NCBI GenBank assembly: GCA_020632635.1
Contig: JACKFE010000004.1
Span: forward strand, 248,001-312,000
Length of the DNA stretch: 64,000 nucleotides
Reading direction: 5' to 3'
Origin: Nitrospiraceae bacterium
Lineage (GTDB): Bacteria > Nitrospirota > Nitrospiria > Nitrospirales > UBA8639
The notes under the pieces were generated by a model. It worked only from the letters and a program-made list of their open reading frames with translations. It searched no databases and was not told the origin of the DNA. The position numbers and the translations under genes are program-made. Shown here in pieces: positions 1 to 8,201 of this stretch (position 1 is its first letter; the number at the start of each line of letters is the position of its first letter).

Positions 1-55
1 TTTTTCCTTCTACCCAGGTATCAAAGACTTTGACCGTGCTTGGCTGTTGGCTCAT
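1..55 (-). CDS. Partial CDS, N-terminus of a DUF2024-like protein
   Basis: The gene runs off the left edge, so only the first 18 codons are visible. They read MSQQPSTVKVFDTWVEGK. The ATG is preceded by a strong AGGAGGG ribosome site about 7 nt upstream. The KVFDTWV stretch resembles the start of DUF2024 proteins, small proteins of unknown function that begin with a VxDTYV-type motif. That family call rests on very few residues. The start itself is well supported by the ribosome site and the open frame. Confidence 0.5.
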   Translation of the reverse strand, partial: MSQQPSTVKVFDTWVEGK

Positions 56-177
56 GGACAAACCCTCCTGTCATGTTAATGATATAACAAGCCAAATGGC
101 TCATTTTTTTTAATGGTTCCATCCCGGTTCTGAGAGAACGGGGCACCGAGTCTATGGGAGCAAGATGGCGAGGGCCG

Positions 178-1485
178 TTAGGGAAGGGGTGGGACAAAAT
201 AAAAATCTCCAGAAAAAGAAGAGGATGTCCAGGGCGTTTGTCGGCCGTTGGTGTCGCGTTCAACGCCCTGCAAGACGCGTTTGAATACTTGTTCGATCGG
301 CATGCCAGGTGTTTGGAGCTGTGTGAGTAACTGTTTCGTATACAGCCCGTTGCGGTCTTCCCCGTCACTGGCCACCTTGCCAGGGCTAGTCGCATAGGCA
401 ATGAATGTCCCTTTGACCGCTGAGCTGCTGACAATGGCCAATCCGCGACTAGCTGAACGAAAGCGTTTGGCGAAAGGGTTATCCCGACATGCGTCCAAGA
501 TCACAATATTCAAGCCGTTCCGGGCTTCCCCCATTTTTCCCAACACCTGTCCGATATTCACGGCCTTGTACCGCACGTCACTTTCACTCTGAATGTTAGC
601 GCCAACCGGAATTAAATAATTTTCTCCATCCACTTGCACGCCATGTCCAGCATAATAAAACAGGCCCACTCCACCTTGATAGAGCTGCCGGCCGAATTCG
701 CTAATATTGTGCTCCATCCGTTCTTGTGTGGCATCAATGGTGAGTGTCACTTCAAAGCCTAGCTTTTGCAGGGTGGCGGCCATGTCCTGAGCATCGTTCG
801 TGGGATTGCGCAGCGCCCCAATCTCGTACCGGGCATTCCCGATAACCAGGGCGGTCCGCTTTCCAACCGCTCGGGGAAGGCCAACGGGGGCTGGGGTGGC
901 TAAGGGCGTGGAAAAAGTGGAGGGGGTAGACCGTTCCTCCGGGAAAGAGGTAGCTGTTAGTGAAGAAGACGCTTCTTGGAGGTAGATGGTCACTTGCATG
1001 GACCCGGAATTATCTTTCACCCAGTCAAAGGGGTCATTGATGGCCAAATACAGCTCTCCATTTCCTGTCGCGTGCACCTCGCAGTCTGTCCCAATTTCAA
1101 AGGGCTTGCCTTCCCCAATCTTTCCCATGAGCGCATTTGAATTGATCCATGGAACTTCTTTGCCTGATCCGTTCGGAAGTCCTTCAGGTCCACTCCATAC
1201 ATTCAATGCCGGGGCTTGGCTCCATTTTCCTAAGGCCAGTATTTTGATTGTGACGCCGGGGGTGACCTGGATCCCGGAGGCCTGCCAGGGTTGATTGGCC
1301 TGAATGGTCATCGTCTGACCTTGGAGATGATCAGTTTTGAACCCAGGTGAGGGTTGATAGTTGATGGGGTCGTGTTCATAAGAACGGGACGGGGGAAAGC
1401 TCACACAGCCAATCAGCCACAACTCCATGAGAATAAAGAGGGAGAAAGAGGAGAAAAAAAGGGAATTTCGGTAAAGTGGCTTCAA
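178..1485 (-). CDS. Caspase-like (peptidase C14) lipoprotein with LecA-like N-terminal domain
   Basis: Predicted 435-residue secreted cysteine peptidase of the caspase/metacaspase clan. A hydrophobic N-terminus ends in the lipobox LIGC (Cys27), so it is probably lipid-anchored on the periplasmic side. Residues about 56-170 resemble the galactose-binding PA-I lectin (LecA) fold, with GKWS, IGEGKPFEIG and GELYLAINDPFDWVKDNSGS. A Ser/Thr/Pro-rich linker (about 171-205) leads to a p20-like domain with TALVIGNARY, the catalytic His in YYAGHG (His281) and the catalytic Cys in LDACRDN (Cys333). Both catalytic residues are intact. The start codon is TTG with no clear ribosome site, so the N-terminus is uncertain, although it gives a sensible signal peptide. 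The neighbours suggest no pathway and the substrate is unknown. Confidence 0.85.
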   Translation of the reverse strand: MKPLYRNSLFFSSFSLFILMELWLIGCVSFPPSRSYEHDPINYQPSPGFKTDHLQGQTMTIQANQPWQASGIQVTPGVTIKILALGKWSQAPALNVWSGPEGLPNGSGKEVPWINSNALMGKIGEGKPFEIGTDCEVHATGNGELYLAINDPFDWVKDNSGSMQVTIYLQEASSSLTATSFPEERSTPSTFSTPLATPAPVGLPRAVGKRTALVIGNARYEIGALRNPTNDAQDMAATLQKLGFEVTLTIDATQERMEHNISEFGRQLYQGGVGLFYYAGHGVQVDGENYLIPVGANIQSESDVRYKAVNIGQVLGKMGEARNGLNIVILDACRDNPFAKRFRSASRGLAIVSSSAVKGTFIAYATSPGKVASDGEDRNGLYTKQLLTQLQTPGMPIEQVFKRVLQGVERDTNGRQTPWTSSSFSGDFYFVPPLP

Positions 1486-1770
1486 GATTGAGGGTACTCG
1501 ACTGGATTTATCATATGACGACTCATAGTCGCATCAGGCTCTCCTCCTGGCTAGCCCAACGTTGGGAGAATCTGAGCAGGCCAACTCCAAAATATTCTAA
1601 TCAAGGACGGAAATTGGGTCAAAATAAAAGTGTCGCTGTCCTTGTCATATTGCCGGTCTTTGTAAATAGGGCATTGCGCATTGACAAGGTGATTCTGAGG
1701 CAGGTAGAAGTCTTTTCCGTGGGTCAAAAAGGAAGAAAACCATAAAGGCGAAGTGAAGGACTGTGACTAT

Positions 1771-2316
1771 ATGCCGGTGAATATGTTGAGAAAACACGGA
1801 GCTCGAATGAGCCTGCAAGAGGCGTTGGATCGAGCGGAAAAACTGAAACGCTTGTCGAGCAGCAGCAATCCACATGAAGCGGCGCTTGCCGCGATGCGGT
1901 TGAAAAGCTTCGACGTGAATGTGGCACGTGCCGCTCGAATTGATTCAAGTGTGGCGGACGAGGAATGCACGGATGTTGACCATCCCGTAGAAATATTGGA
2001 TGACGTGCCCGAAGTTCCCTATGAGACGATTGGTGAACTCGAGGCCCATCAACCGCAGGGAAAAGCCAAAGTCAATTGGGATGAACTACACTTTGAGTTG
2101 TTGAAAATCGCTGCTCGAAAGGGAGCGGATGCCCTGATTAATGTGCAGTTGAAAGGCACGGTCGATCAAAAAATTCTCGCCGCCACGGCATTGAAATATT
2201 TGACACCCAAAGAAGTCTTGGACATTCAGCAATCCAAAGCATTGGAGATGGAAGAAAAAGCCTACTTTGAGGCACAAAAAGAACGGCGTGATGAAGCCTC
2301 AGCCCCGGGGTTATAG
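1771..2316 (+). CDS. Hypothetical protein, helical, acidic-basic mixed
   Basis: I recognise no family. The protein is soluble, about 180 residues, largely helical by composition, with no signal peptide, membrane segment or cysteine pairs. A central acidic stretch (HPVEILDDVPEVPYETIGELE) is followed by a helical C-terminal half ending in a Glu/Lys/Arg-rich tail. The start is ambiguous: GTG at 1753, ATG at 1771 (GAAGGA 10 nt upstream) or ATG at 1807 (GGAG 5 nt upstream). The last has the best-spaced ribosome site and would give 169 residues. The gene stands alone, and its stop codon overlaps a perfect inverted repeat. Confidence 0.6.
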   Translation: MPVNMLRKHGARMSLQEALDRAEKLKRLSSSSNPHEAALAAMRLKSFDVNVARAARIDSSVADEECTDVDHPVEILDDVPEVPYETIGELEAHQPQGKAKVNWDELHFELLKIAARKGADALINVQLKGTVDQKILAATALKYLTPKEVLDIQQSKALEMEEKAYFEAQKERRDEASAPGL

Positions 2317-2332
2317 GCAGGCGTGCCTGCCT
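2315..2332. repeat. Perfect short inverted repeat at gene end
   Basis: AGGCAGGC and GCCTGCCT face each other across a GT loop and overlap the stop codon of the upstream gene. The hairpin is GC-rich but lacks a following T-run. It may be a weak or Rho-assisted 3' end structure, or a dispersed palindromic repeat. I cannot tell which without the rest of the genome. Confidence 0.45.
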
Positions 2333-2689
2333 GGAGGATGTGAGCTCTGGAAAGCGGGTCATCACTGTCGGCATATTTGGTGAAGAACCTCCAGCAACCT
2401 TGCTTGGAAGGGAATTTATGATAGAGTGCTTGAAGAAAGGATCAATTATTCAACAATCTATGGAATAATAGCGTGGATATGAAATCGACGAATCGTGCTG
2501 CGCGCCCCTCTCGAGCATCTTAAGTCACCTCAGTCCCCTTCCTTTTATTGTTGAGTCATTACGTAACCTACACAACGCCTTCCTCGAAAACATGGTCATC
2601 AAGAATTCCATTGGGAGGAAAGCGGAGAACTTCGCATTGTTCAATCAGTATGCTCAAAACAATGATGTATTCTACAGAATGAAATAATT
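2333..2689. other. Intergenic stretch, nothing recognised
   Basis: About 350 nt without a convincing coding frame, RNA gene or repeat. The last 60 nt before the PagL-like gene are AT-rich and probably hold its promoter, but no clear -35/-10 pair stands out. Confidence 0.4.
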
Positions 2690-3268
2690 ATGAACGTCGT
2701 ACATTGGAAAACGCTTTACGGGGTTCTTGTTGTCGGCAGTCTGTTAATCGGCCCCTCGCTCAGTTATGGGCAGGGCGAAAAAAAACTGGAATGGATTTCT
2801 GCCGGAGTACGCGGGGGAATCAATCTGGATCCTGGCGGGATTCCTCCCGGCGAAAAGGAAGATTTTCAATTATTTGATACCTATGCCATTTTGGGGTTCC
2901 CGGGATCATGGGAATGGCCAAGTGGGTGGGAAGCTCGTTATACCTGGCGGTTTACGGCCGGAATTTTACGGGGTGCGGGAGATGAAGGGTTTATTGGCAC
3001 GACAGGACCAGCCATTATCCTGACTAATTGGGATTGGCGGGTGTCGTTGGATCTGGGAACGGGTGCAGCCTTTGTCAGCGATGAGAAATTTGGGAGACAA
3101 GACTTTGGCGGTCCGGTCCAGATTATCGGTCATGGAGGGGTAAGTTATCATTTTCCTGGACACATCACCCTTGGCTGGCGGTTCCATCATTTTTCCGATG
3201 CGGCGATTTATGGAACTGATAATCGTGGAATTGATTTCCACATCATTGAACTTGGCTATCGTTTCTGA
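2690..3268 (+). CDS. PagL-like acyloxyacyl hydrolase (lipid A 3-O-deacylase family)
   Basis: Predicted outer-membrane beta-barrel enzyme of 192 residues, probably removing the 3-O-acyl chain of lipid A or acting on a similar ester. A signal peptide is clear, with a hydrophobic core at about 8-22 and likely cleavage near SYG-QG. The body alternates polar and aromatic residues as barrel strands do, and the protein ends in a C-terminal aromatic (LGYRF), as outer-membrane proteins need for assembly. The family's H-x-S active-site motif is present as HHFSDAAIYG, giving candidate catalytic His167 and Ser169. The third, acidic catalytic residue I could not assign. Length matches PagL proteins. The ribosome site is weak. 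The gene stands alone. Confidence 0.75.
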   Translation: MNVVHWKTLYGVLVVGSLLIGPSLSYGQGEKKLEWISAGVRGGINLDPGGIPPGEKEDFQLFDTYAILGFPGSWEWPSGWEARYTWRFTAGILRGAGDEGFIGTTGPAIILTNWDWRVSLDLGTGAAFVSDEKFGRQDFGGPVQIIGHGGVSYHFPGHITLGWRFHHFSDAAIYGTDNRGIDFHIIELGYRF

Positions 3269-3411
3269 TCACATCGTTTCGACCGAGTTCCCTTCACGTC
3301 CTTCTCTTTGGGGAGGTTATTCGTATCTCCCTCTCGCATAGCCTTATAACACGGAATGGGCTGTAACCTAGGTCCTTCGCTTGCAATGATGGGGGGCGGT
3401 CGGTTGGATGA

Positions 3412-4809
3412 TCAGCGTCGTGAGCGTTGCTTGGCGATGTCTAATGCCGCGACTCGATAGGCCTCGGCCAAAGTGGGAAAATTGAAAATATTTTCAATGA
3501 ACCGATCTACTTGAATATGATGCAAGAGGCCCATTTGTCCGATGTGAATCAACTCCGTGGCCCCTTCCCCCACAATATGGACTCCCAACAATTCCTTCCC
3601 GTCTGGGTCGGCAACCATTTTGAGTAGGCCGTTCGTCATTCCGGAAATTTGCCCGCGGGCAATTTCGTAAAACTTTGCCCGGCCCACCAGGGCACTCCCG
3701 AACTTACCGATAGCGTCCTGTTCGCTCAAGCCGACGCTCGACATTTCAGGAATCGTATAGATGCCCATGGGAATATGCTCGGGGGCCACGCCGGGATCCA
3801 GGCCCAGGGCATGGCAAACGGCTCGCCGTCCTTGTTCCATGGAACAGGAGGCCAGGGAGGGCGGACCAATGACATCACCGACGGCATAAATATGCGGCAC
3901 GGATGTCTGGCAATGGTCATTGACGGCAATGAGTCCGCGAGACGTGGGCTCAAGGCCCGCGGCGGAAATATTCAAGTATTCAATATTGGCCACGCGTCCC
4001 AAGGCCACCAACATCTTCTCACTGTTCACCGTCTCCCCATTATCGAGGGTCGTCGTGACATGGGAGTAGCCGTCCCATTGGACGTGTTGAATTTTTTGCA
4101 GTCCACGGTAGCGTCCGCCTGTCTGTTCAAAGGCCAGGCTGAACTGGTCGGTGAGTTCCTGATCGAGAAATTTTAAGGGGCGATCCGCCGAGTCAATCAT
4201 GGTGACCTGGACCCCTAACAAAGCAAACATCGAGGCATATTCACTGGCAATCACTCCACCTCCGAGGACGGTCAATGATTTTGGAAGATACACCAAGGAG
4301 AGAATGGAATCGCTATCCAGAATATGTTCATGGTCAATGGCGACGTGATCGGGAATACGGGGACGCGAGCCGGCGGCGATAATGATCAGAGGAGCCGATG
4401 CCGTGGTGCACGTCCCATCGACATGGTGAATGTCCACTTCATGGTCGGAACGAAATTTCGCTCGGCCATGTAACGGGGTAATGCCATTTCGAGTCAACTG
4501 TTCTTTCATAAATTCGCCATGGGCGCGAACGACGTGATGGAGCCGGGTCATGAGGCTGGTGATTTTGACATCGTCCCTCATGCGAAATTCGAATACATCG
4601 GTGGCCTGAAGAAACCGAACCATTTGCAGGGCGCTTTCCCGTAGTGTCTTACTGGGGATGGTGCCCTGATAGACACACGCTCCTCCGACTTCGCGGTTTT
4701 GTTCAACCAGTCCCACGCGTTTGCCGGCTTTGGCGCCTTGAATGGCCGCCTTCTGTCCTGCGGGTCCGCTGCCGATGACCAGCACATCAAAAGAAGATGA
4801 TGGTTTCAT
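3412..4809 (-). CDS. sthA: Soluble pyridine nucleotide transhydrogenase (SthA-type flavoprotein)
   Basis: FAD-dependent cytoplasmic enzyme of the dihydrolipoamide dehydrogenase fold that interconverts NAD(H) and NADP(H). The N-terminus has the FAD-binding GSGPAG motif. The second, NAD(P)-binding, glycine motif is VLGGGVIASEYA. The C-terminal dimerisation domain follows. The redox site reads GGACVYQGTIPSK. The first Cys is kept but the second is replaced by Thr, as in E. coli SthA and unlike true lipoamide dehydrogenases. The ATG at 4809 overlaps the upstream gene's TGA as ATGA, which favours it over a GTG at 4821, so translation is probably coupled to the HDOD gene. With rTCA genes needing NADPH, a role in balancing reductant pools is a reasonable inference. 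Confidence 0.85.
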   Translation of the reverse strand: MKPSSSFDVLVIGSGPAGQKAAIQGAKAGKRVGLVEQNREVGGACVYQGTIPSKTLRESALQMVRFLQATDVFEFRMRDDVKITSLMTRLHHVVRAHGEFMKEQLTRNGITPLHGRAKFRSDHEVDIHHVDGTCTTASAPLIIIAAGSRPRIPDHVAIDHEHILDSDSILSLVYLPKSLTVLGGGVIASEYASMFALLGVQVTMIDSADRPLKFLDQELTDQFSLAFEQTGGRYRGLQKIQHVQWDGYSHVTTTLDNGETVNSEKMLVALGRVANIEYLNISAAGLEPTSRGLIAVNDHCQTSVPHIYAVGDVIGPPSLASCSMEQGRRAVCHALGLDPGVAPEHIPMGIYTIPEMSSVGLSEQDAIGKFGSALVGRAKFYEIARGQISGMTNGLLKMVADPDGKELLGVHIVGEGATELIHIGQMGLLHHIQVDRFIENIFNFPTLAEAYRVAALDIAKQRSRR

Positions 4810-5681
4810 ATCACAAAACACTCCACGTTCTTCCGGATGGATTCCTGTAATTCCAGGAGGGCGGTCATATCTTCCGGATAAAAGTTCAACTCTCGAACGA
4901 CCGGAAGATGGCGAATGGCATCTTCATTCATCGGGGATGTCTGTAAGCTCAATGAGGCTAAATGATGCGCCAGGCAGGTAATCACGGTCCCCTTGGCCGG
5001 GGAAATCGCATGATGATACTGATCGTCTTGGTAAAACTGAATGGTTTCTTGAACCGATTCGGGTAATTTCCAAGTCTTCCCTAATACGGTCCCCACGGGA
5101 ATATGAAATTCGTCCAAGAGGATTTCAAGCGCGGTCCATGAATGGGAAGACCCTGTGGGGGAGGGAGCGCGTGAAAGCAAATGGAGCGCGCCGGGTTTTC
5201 CGATCAGGTGCAGGATTCCGCAGAGAAAGGCATTTTCCACGTTGTGTCGGATGCGCCGGGCGATTTCTTTGCCATACAGGCCTGTGGCTAAGGCCTGTCG
5301 CCATAATCCTTGGATTTCTTGTTGATGTCCGGAGATCTTGAAAACACCGCTCTGGACCGACACGGAAAATGCCAGGCCAGCGAGCATATTGAATCCGAGC
5401 CAGGCAATGGCTTGTTGAAGCGACACGATTGGGGACCGTGGGGCATAGGCCGGAGAATTGGCGATGCGAAGAATTTGAGCCGCCAAAGCCTGGTCCTGTT
5501 GAATCAGCGTAGAGAGCTTTGAGGAATCGGCATTGGGATCGCCAGACACCAGCAGGACTTGATGAGCCACCACCGGCAACAAGGGAAGGTCCAGGGTCCC
5601 GGCCTCTAATTCCTTCTGGAGAAACGGGCGGAGCTCAGCCAGTTCCGCTTCGACCAAAGAAGGCGGGGAAGAGATGCTCAT
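4806..5681 (-). CDS. HDOD domain protein
   Basis: A 291-residue cytoplasmic protein consisting almost entirely of an HDOD domain, a catalytically dead relative of HD phosphohydrolases often found in signalling proteins. Diagnostic stretches are LPLLPVVAHQVL, LIQQDQALAAQILRIANSPAY, SLQQAIAWLGFNML and the later NAFLCGILHLIGKPGAL. No output domain is attached. It is translationally coupled by ATGA to the transhydrogenase gene. A second HDOD protein, fused to GGDEF, lies at 22345-23868. The ribosome site is weak (AGAAGATGGG). The specific partner is unknown. Confidence 0.85.
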   Translation of the reverse strand: MSISSPPSLVEAELAELRPFLQKELEAGTLDLPLLPVVAHQVLLVSGDPNADSSKLSTLIQQDQALAAQILRIANSPAYAPRSPIVSLQQAIAWLGFNMLAGLAFSVSVQSGVFKISGHQQEIQGLWRQALATGLYGKEIARRIRHNVENAFLCGILHLIGKPGALHLLSRAPSPTGSSHSWTALEILLDEFHIPVGTVLGKTWKLPESVQETIQFYQDDQYHHAISPAKGTVITCLAHHLASLSLQTSPMNEDAIRHLPVVRELNFYPEDMTALLELQESIRKNVECFVI

Positions 5682-5906
5682 ATCCCATCTTCTCGGTTAT
5701 GGCGAAGTAACCTTTAAGGAGATCATCCGTGGAGTTCTGGGGCCTGGCGGGATAGCTGGCAAGGAGAGTGGATTGGATCACTGATCGTTCGGTGGTGTGG
5801 AGAAGGCGATTGACATCCCTGGGGCGACCGGCTAGCCTCAGGCGCGGACAGTCCATGTCGAGTGGACAAGTGATGATTGTTGTGGATCTATCGGAAGGAG
5901 TGCGCC

Positions 5907-6275
5907 ATGCCGACCGTGTATTCTTCGCCATCCATCATTCAGCCGGCAGGGAACAAACCAAAAATTATTGAAGAGTATGTGGGACGGGTGAATTCCAAAA
6001 CCGACGCGGTCAGCATCGCCAAAATGTCCAGTCCGGAAGGATGGATGGAACCGGGACAAACGCCTGAATTCGATGAGTATACGGTCGTGTTAAAAGGGCG
6101 AATAGTGGTGGAATCCATCGATGGGGTGGTGGAGGTCAGTGCGGGGCAGGCGGTGCATACCAAGCGAGGGGAATGGGTGAGATATAGCACACCATATGCT
6201 GGGGGCGCGGAATATATGGCCGTGTGTCTTCCTGCCTTTAGCCCTGACACGGTTCATCGGGATCCGGAGGAATAA
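5907..6275 (+). CDS. Cupin domain protein
   Basis: Small single-domain cupin of 122 residues. The beta-barrel core is recognisable in FDEYTVVLKGRIVVES, followed by VSAGQAVHTKRGEWVRYSTP, which matches cupin motif 1 and motif 2 spacing. The usual metal-binding histidine pair of motif 1 is not obvious, so the metal site may be altered. The ATG at 5907 follows GGAAGGAG at 6 nt spacing and is preferred over an upstream in-frame start at 5877. It is followed 54 nt later by an SDR gene on the same strand, which may be cotranscribed. Substrate unknown. Confidence 0.75.
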   Translation: MPTVYSSPSIIQPAGNKPKIIEEYVGRVNSKTDAVSIAKMSSPEGWMEPGQTPEFDEYTVVLKGRIVVESIDGVVEVSAGQAVHTKRGEWVRYSTPYAGGAEYMAVCLPAFSPDTVHRDPEE

Positions 6276-6329
6276 GGCCAGACAGGCCATAGCGCATGGT
6301 CCGCAGAACGAAGGGAAGGAACGTCATTG

Positions 6330-7049
6330 ATGAAGCGGTTGGAGAATACCGTTGCCGTGGTCACCGGGAGTAGCAGCGGGATTGGAAAAGCCATCGCCCT
6401 GCGTGTTGGGGAAGAAGGCGCGACGGTTGTCGTGGCGGCCAGGCGAATGGATTTATGTCAGCAGACGGTCAGACAGATTGAGCAAGCCGGGGGAAAAGCC
6501 TCGGTCCAGCAAACTGATGTGTCACAAGAAGAACAGGTCGAGCGGCTGATTCGTGAGACCGTTGACCGGTATGGCCGTCTGGATATCTTAGTCAATAACG
6601 CGGGGATCGTTGGGGGAGGTCGTCTGGCTGACACGTCAACTAAGGCATTTGATGACATACTGAATACCAACCTTCGAGGAACCTTTTTCTGTTGTCGAGC
6701 CGGATTTCGGCAGATGAAACAGCAAGGGGGAGGAGTGATTATCAACATCTCGAGCGTGGCCGGAATTCAGGCTTGGGCAGGGACGGGAATTTATAGCGCA
6801 TCCAAACATGGCATCATGGCCTTGACGAAATCGTTGGCTGATGAAGGGCGAGCCTTGCACATCAAGGTGAGCGCAATTTGTCCGGCTGGGGTGGCCGATG
6901 ACTTAGTCGATGCCTCCCCTGAGGAGATTGTGCGAAGTGAAAAGATCAGCCCATTTGATGTGGCGGAGACAGTTCTCTACCTGGCCACGTTAGGACCGTC
7001 GACAGTCGTCCAGCAAGTTATTCTTGATCGATTGGGAGCAGATTGGTAA
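6330..7049 (+). CDS. Short-chain dehydrogenase/reductase (SDR family)
   Basis: NAD(P)-dependent oxidoreductase of classical SDR type, 239 residues. The cofactor-binding TGSSSGIG motif is at the N-terminus and NNAG is in the middle. The catalytic Ser lies in NISSVAG and the Tyr/Lys pair in YSASK, so all catalytic residues are present. The arginines after the second strand (AARRMD) suggest NADP(H) preference. ATG 6330 with AAGGAA upstream is preferred over TTG 6327. It lies just downstream of the cupin gene. The substrate cannot be told from sequence. Confidence 0.9.
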   Translation: MKRLENTVAVVTGSSSGIGKAIALRVGEEGATVVVAARRMDLCQQTVRQIEQAGGKASVQQTDVSQEEQVERLIRETVDRYGRLDILVNNAGIVGGGRLADTSTKAFDDILNTNLRGTFFCCRAGFRQMKQQGGGVIINISSVAGIQAWAGTGIYSASKHGIMALTKSLADEGRALHIKVSAICPAGVADDLVDASPEEIVRSEKISPFDVAETVLYLATLGPSTVVQQVILDRLGADW

Positions 7050-7086
7050 GGGGCATCCCGTCAGCACTGCAACGGGATCAAGGAAA

Positions 7087-7118
7087 ACCGCCTTCGGGGG
7101 ATCTCCCCCGAAGGCGGT
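7087..7118 (-). terminator. Strong hairpin terminator between convergent genes
   Basis: A perfect 15-bp stem (ACCGCCTTCGGGGGA with TCCCCCGAAGGCGGT) with a 2-nt TC loop. Read on the minus strand it is followed by TTTTCC, so it terminates the small minus-strand gene at 7139-7354. It may also act on the SDR gene from the other side. Confidence 0.8.
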
Positions 7119-7138
7119 CATAAGGAATTCAGAGAGGC

Positions 7139-7354
7139 TTAGTGGCCTTTCTTGTCCTCGCCTTCTTTGTCATCGCCTTTTTTGTCATCCATCTTTTCGC
7201 CCTTGCCATCCTTATCACCTTCCTTGTCACCATCGGTCCCTAAGGGGAAGGTGCTTTGGATGGAAGAGGAATCACCCAAGGATTTCGCAAAGGTCATCCC
7301 GCCAAAAGATAATCCAACAATTAAGGCCAACAAAATTGTAAAACCTTTAACCAT
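7139..7354 (-). CDS. Small secreted Asp/Lys/Gly-rich protein
   Basis: A 71-residue exported protein. A clean signal peptide (MVKGFTILLALIVGLSFGGMTFA) is followed by a low-complexity, highly charged tail made of D, K, G and E (DGDKEGDKDGKGEKMDDKKGDDKEG) ending in GH. The ATG at 7354 has GGAGGG 7 nt upstream, and the longer upstream frame has no ribosome site. A strong terminator follows. It is a paralogue of the frameshifted gene at 7974-8201, since the signal peptides align position for position. Function unknown. The tail could bind divalent cations, but that is inference only. Confidence 0.7.
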   Translation of the reverse strand: MVKGFTILLALIVGLSFGGMTFAKSLGDSSSIQSTFPLGTDGDKEGDKDGKGEKMDDKKGDDKEGEDKKGH

Positions 7355-7871
7355 AATTCTGCCCTCCAAAAAAATAATTGTTAAAACAGATTCTCCCTTC
7401 AACCGTCCTGTGTTTTCCGGGAGAATGACTTCTAACGTATGGATAAAGCAATCCTTATTCCAGATCATTCCAGGAAAGTGACGGAACATAAACCATTGTT
7501 TTTTCAAGTGAAAGAAGTTTCAGATTGATCGGGTGAGAATGTTCAGTGCAGTCAAACGCCATGTCATAAAAATTGCGAAGAGGTACCTGGGTAAAGAGGG
7601 AGGTGTAAAAAACGTTGTTTATCCAATGGTTATGATTTTTTCTTGCGAGTGAAGGGAGAAACGGTTCGAATTCTTCACAGTATGGAATTCCCTCCAGGAG
7701 TATGGTTTTGACTGCATGGCTGTATAGGGGCAGCCTAAAACACAGGTTGAGCAAAGAGAACGTAGAGGGGAAGGCTTCCTGGTTCCAATGGAGGCACTCA
7801 CTATCGATAGTGGGTGGTGAGAGTGGGTCCTGAATGGGACGGATTGGAGGTGGCGAAGACAAACGACGGAG
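7355..7871. other. Intergenic stretch between two small secreted-protein genes
   Basis: About 520 nt with no convincing gene. Minus-strand frames exist but begin with TTG and have no ribosome site. A 14-bp perfect palindrome, CACTATCGATAGTG, sits at 7799-7812 and could be an operator. The region next to 7354 should hold the promoter of the small gene. Confidence 0.4.
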
Positions 7872-7916
7872 AAAACGGCCGTCTACAAATCCGTAGGCCA
7901 GATTTATAGACGGCCG
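7872..7916 (-). terminator. Rho-independent terminator of the DHGK-repeat gene
   Basis: A 16-bp stem (7876-7891 with 7901-7916, one G-U pair) and a 9-nt loop, followed on the minus strand by TTTT. A second smaller hairpin, GGTAAGCC-GGT-GGCTTACC, lies just before it at 7930-7948. Both sit after the TAA at 7974-7976. This supports that stop as the true gene end. Confidence 0.75.
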
Positions 7917-7973
7917 GAAGAATCCACAGGGTAAGCCGGTGGCTTACCGGTGTTTTGTGAAAGGAGGAAAGGA

Positions 7974-8201
7974 TTAATGCTCCTTTTCCCGTGCCCTTTC
8001 TTTTGCCTTTTCCATGATCATCGCCTTTGCCATGATCCTCACCGGACTTGCCATGGTCATCCCCGGATTTCCCATGGTCTTCATCGGATTTGCCTGAGGC
8101 GACGATGATCGGGGCAGATGACTCCGCGGCTTTGACGACGGTCATGCCGCCAAACGTCATTCAAACACCACAGCCAACGCAATTGTGAAAAGCTTAGCCA
8201 T
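7974..8201 (-). pseudogene. Small secreted DHGK-repeat protein gene with two compensating frameshifts
   Basis: The ATG at 8201 has AGGAGG 9 nt upstream and begins MAKLFTIALAVVF, then meets TGA after 14 codons. Adding one base near 8161 restores a signal peptide that aligns residue for residue with the paralogue at 7139-7354, ending in TFGGMT. The mature part then carries repeats of the form EDHGKSG/DDHGKG. Removing one base in the AAAA run near 8005 returns to the original frame and ends KEH followed by TAA at 7976-7974, just before two hairpins. Without that fix the middle frame runs through both hairpins to 7801, which is not credible. It is either a real pseudogene or carries two sequencing errors. 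The His/Asp-rich repeats suggest metal binding, by inference only. Confidence 0.6.

Noticed and set aside
7455..7862. 135-residue minus-strand frame between the two small secreted-protein genes
   Set aside because: It starts at TTG, has no ribosome site, begins right after a terminator, and its sequence resembles no protein pattern.
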